A stretch of 5,877 bases of DNA from an uncultured Spongiibacteraceae bacterium (lineage in GTDB: Bacteria > Pseudomonadota > Gammaproteobacteria > Pseudomonadales > Dasaniaceae). The position numbers and the translations under genes are program-made. Below, piece after piece: positions 5,464 to 5,877 of the stretch; the first letter of the stretch is position 1, and the number at the start of each line of letters is the position of its first letter. The notes beneath the pieces were generated by a model, which did no database searches, was not told the DNA's origin, and saw only the letters and a list, made by a program, of their open reading frames with translations. The stretch covers positions 1 to 5,877 of the forward strand of contig CALBVI010000399.1 of the NCBI GenBank assembly GCA_937969395.1. The letters are read 5' to 3'.

Positions 5464-5877
5464 TTACTTTGTATTGAGGGCAGCTACTATTTTCTGACGA
5501 ATTTCATCAACACTACCCACACCTTGAACCGCAACGTAATTAGGCGCATTTTCACCCGTTAGTGATTGATAAAAGCCAACCAGTGGTTTCGTTTGCTGAT
5601 GGTAAACATCTAAGCGCTTACGTACGGTATCTTCTCTGTCATCTTCACGCTGTGATAATGGCTCACCACTTTGATCATCAATATTTTCCACTTTCGGTGG
5701 GTTAAATACGGTGTGGTAGACACGGCCTGAAGCTTCATGAACGCGTCGACCACTCATCCGAGTCACAATTTCTTCATCATCAACAGCAATTTCTAATACG
5801 GTATCAATGACAACACCAGCTGATTGCAATGCTTCTGCTTGAGGGATAGTGCGAGGAAAGCCATCAAATAAGAAACC
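5464..5877 (-). CDS. adk: Adk, adenylate kinase (C-terminal 137 residues, cut by window edge)
   Basis: Adenylate kinase interconverts ATP + AMP and 2 ADP in the cytoplasm and sets the adenylate energy charge. The reading frame is open to position 5877. The in-frame TTG at 5829 is an internal leucine codon and not a start, because the preceding codons read [16 protein letters not shown], the conserved Adk core. With an offset of 79, window residues R9, R44, R77 and R88 match E. coli R88, R123, R156 and R167, the phosphate-binding arginines, so about 79 N-terminal residues with the P-loop lie outside. The full protein would be about 216 residues (E. coli 214). The LID segment ([13 protein letters not shown]) is the long form without zinc cysteines. 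hemH lies downstream, as in E. coli. Confidence 0.96.
   Translation of the reverse strand, partial: GFLFDGFPRTIPQAEALQSAGVVIDTVLEIAVDDEEIVTRMSGRRVHEASGRVYHTVFNPPKVENIDDQSGEPLSQREDDREDTVRKRLDVYHQQTKPLVGFYQSLTGENAPNYVAVQGVGSVDEIRQKIVAALNTK

Noticed and set aside
5827..5829. TTG as start codon of a 121-residue adk
   Set aside because: The frame continues to the window edge and encodes the conserved [10 protein letters not shown] segment, so the TTG is an internal leucine.

Overview
The window looks like ordinary chromosomal core sequence from an AT-rich marine gammaproteobacterium, most likely of the Alteromonadales (Colwellia/Thalassotalea-like). This rests on two gene neighbourhoods that match E. 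coli order from memory (yoaA-tsaB and adk-hemH), on gammaproteobacterial-type protein motifs, and on a lysine/alanine-rich histone-like gene with A/T-rich intergenic DNA. The genus is an inference. No mobile element, tRNA, rRNA or CRISPR array was seen.

Layout: positions 1-224 (minus) hold the N-terminal part of tsaB, cut by the window edge. Upstream of it on the same strand is yoaA (314-2332), an iron-sulfur XPD/DinG-family helicase that carries an unusual 15-bp tandem repeat array inside its coding sequence. A 118-bp divergent intergenic region separates yoaA from mobA (2451-3044, plus), the molybdenum cofactor guanylyltransferase. mobA converges on a histone H1-like K/A-repeat protein gene (3159-4070, minus), and the two share a strong bidirectional terminator (3108-3141). 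Upstream of the histone-like gene are a 16-bp perfect palindrome, phased A-tracts that predict bent DNA, and the hemH terminator. hemH (4345-5322, minus, ferrochelatase) follows, then a second terminator, and finally the C-terminal two thirds of adk (5464-5877, minus), cut by the window edge.

The genes do not form one pathway. They are housekeeping units: tRNA t6A modification (TsaB), DNA repair (YoaA), molybdenum cofactor maturation (MobA), nucleoid or DNA-binding function (histone-like protein), the last step of haem synthesis (HemH) and adenine nucleotide balance (Adk). I see no new multi-gene system. The points worth a second look are the repeat-generated insertion in YoaA, the stepwise change of repeat period in the histone-like protein, and the palindrome plus phased A-tracts in front of that gene. 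The longest gene-free stretch is 4071-4344 (274 bases), and its contents are listed below.
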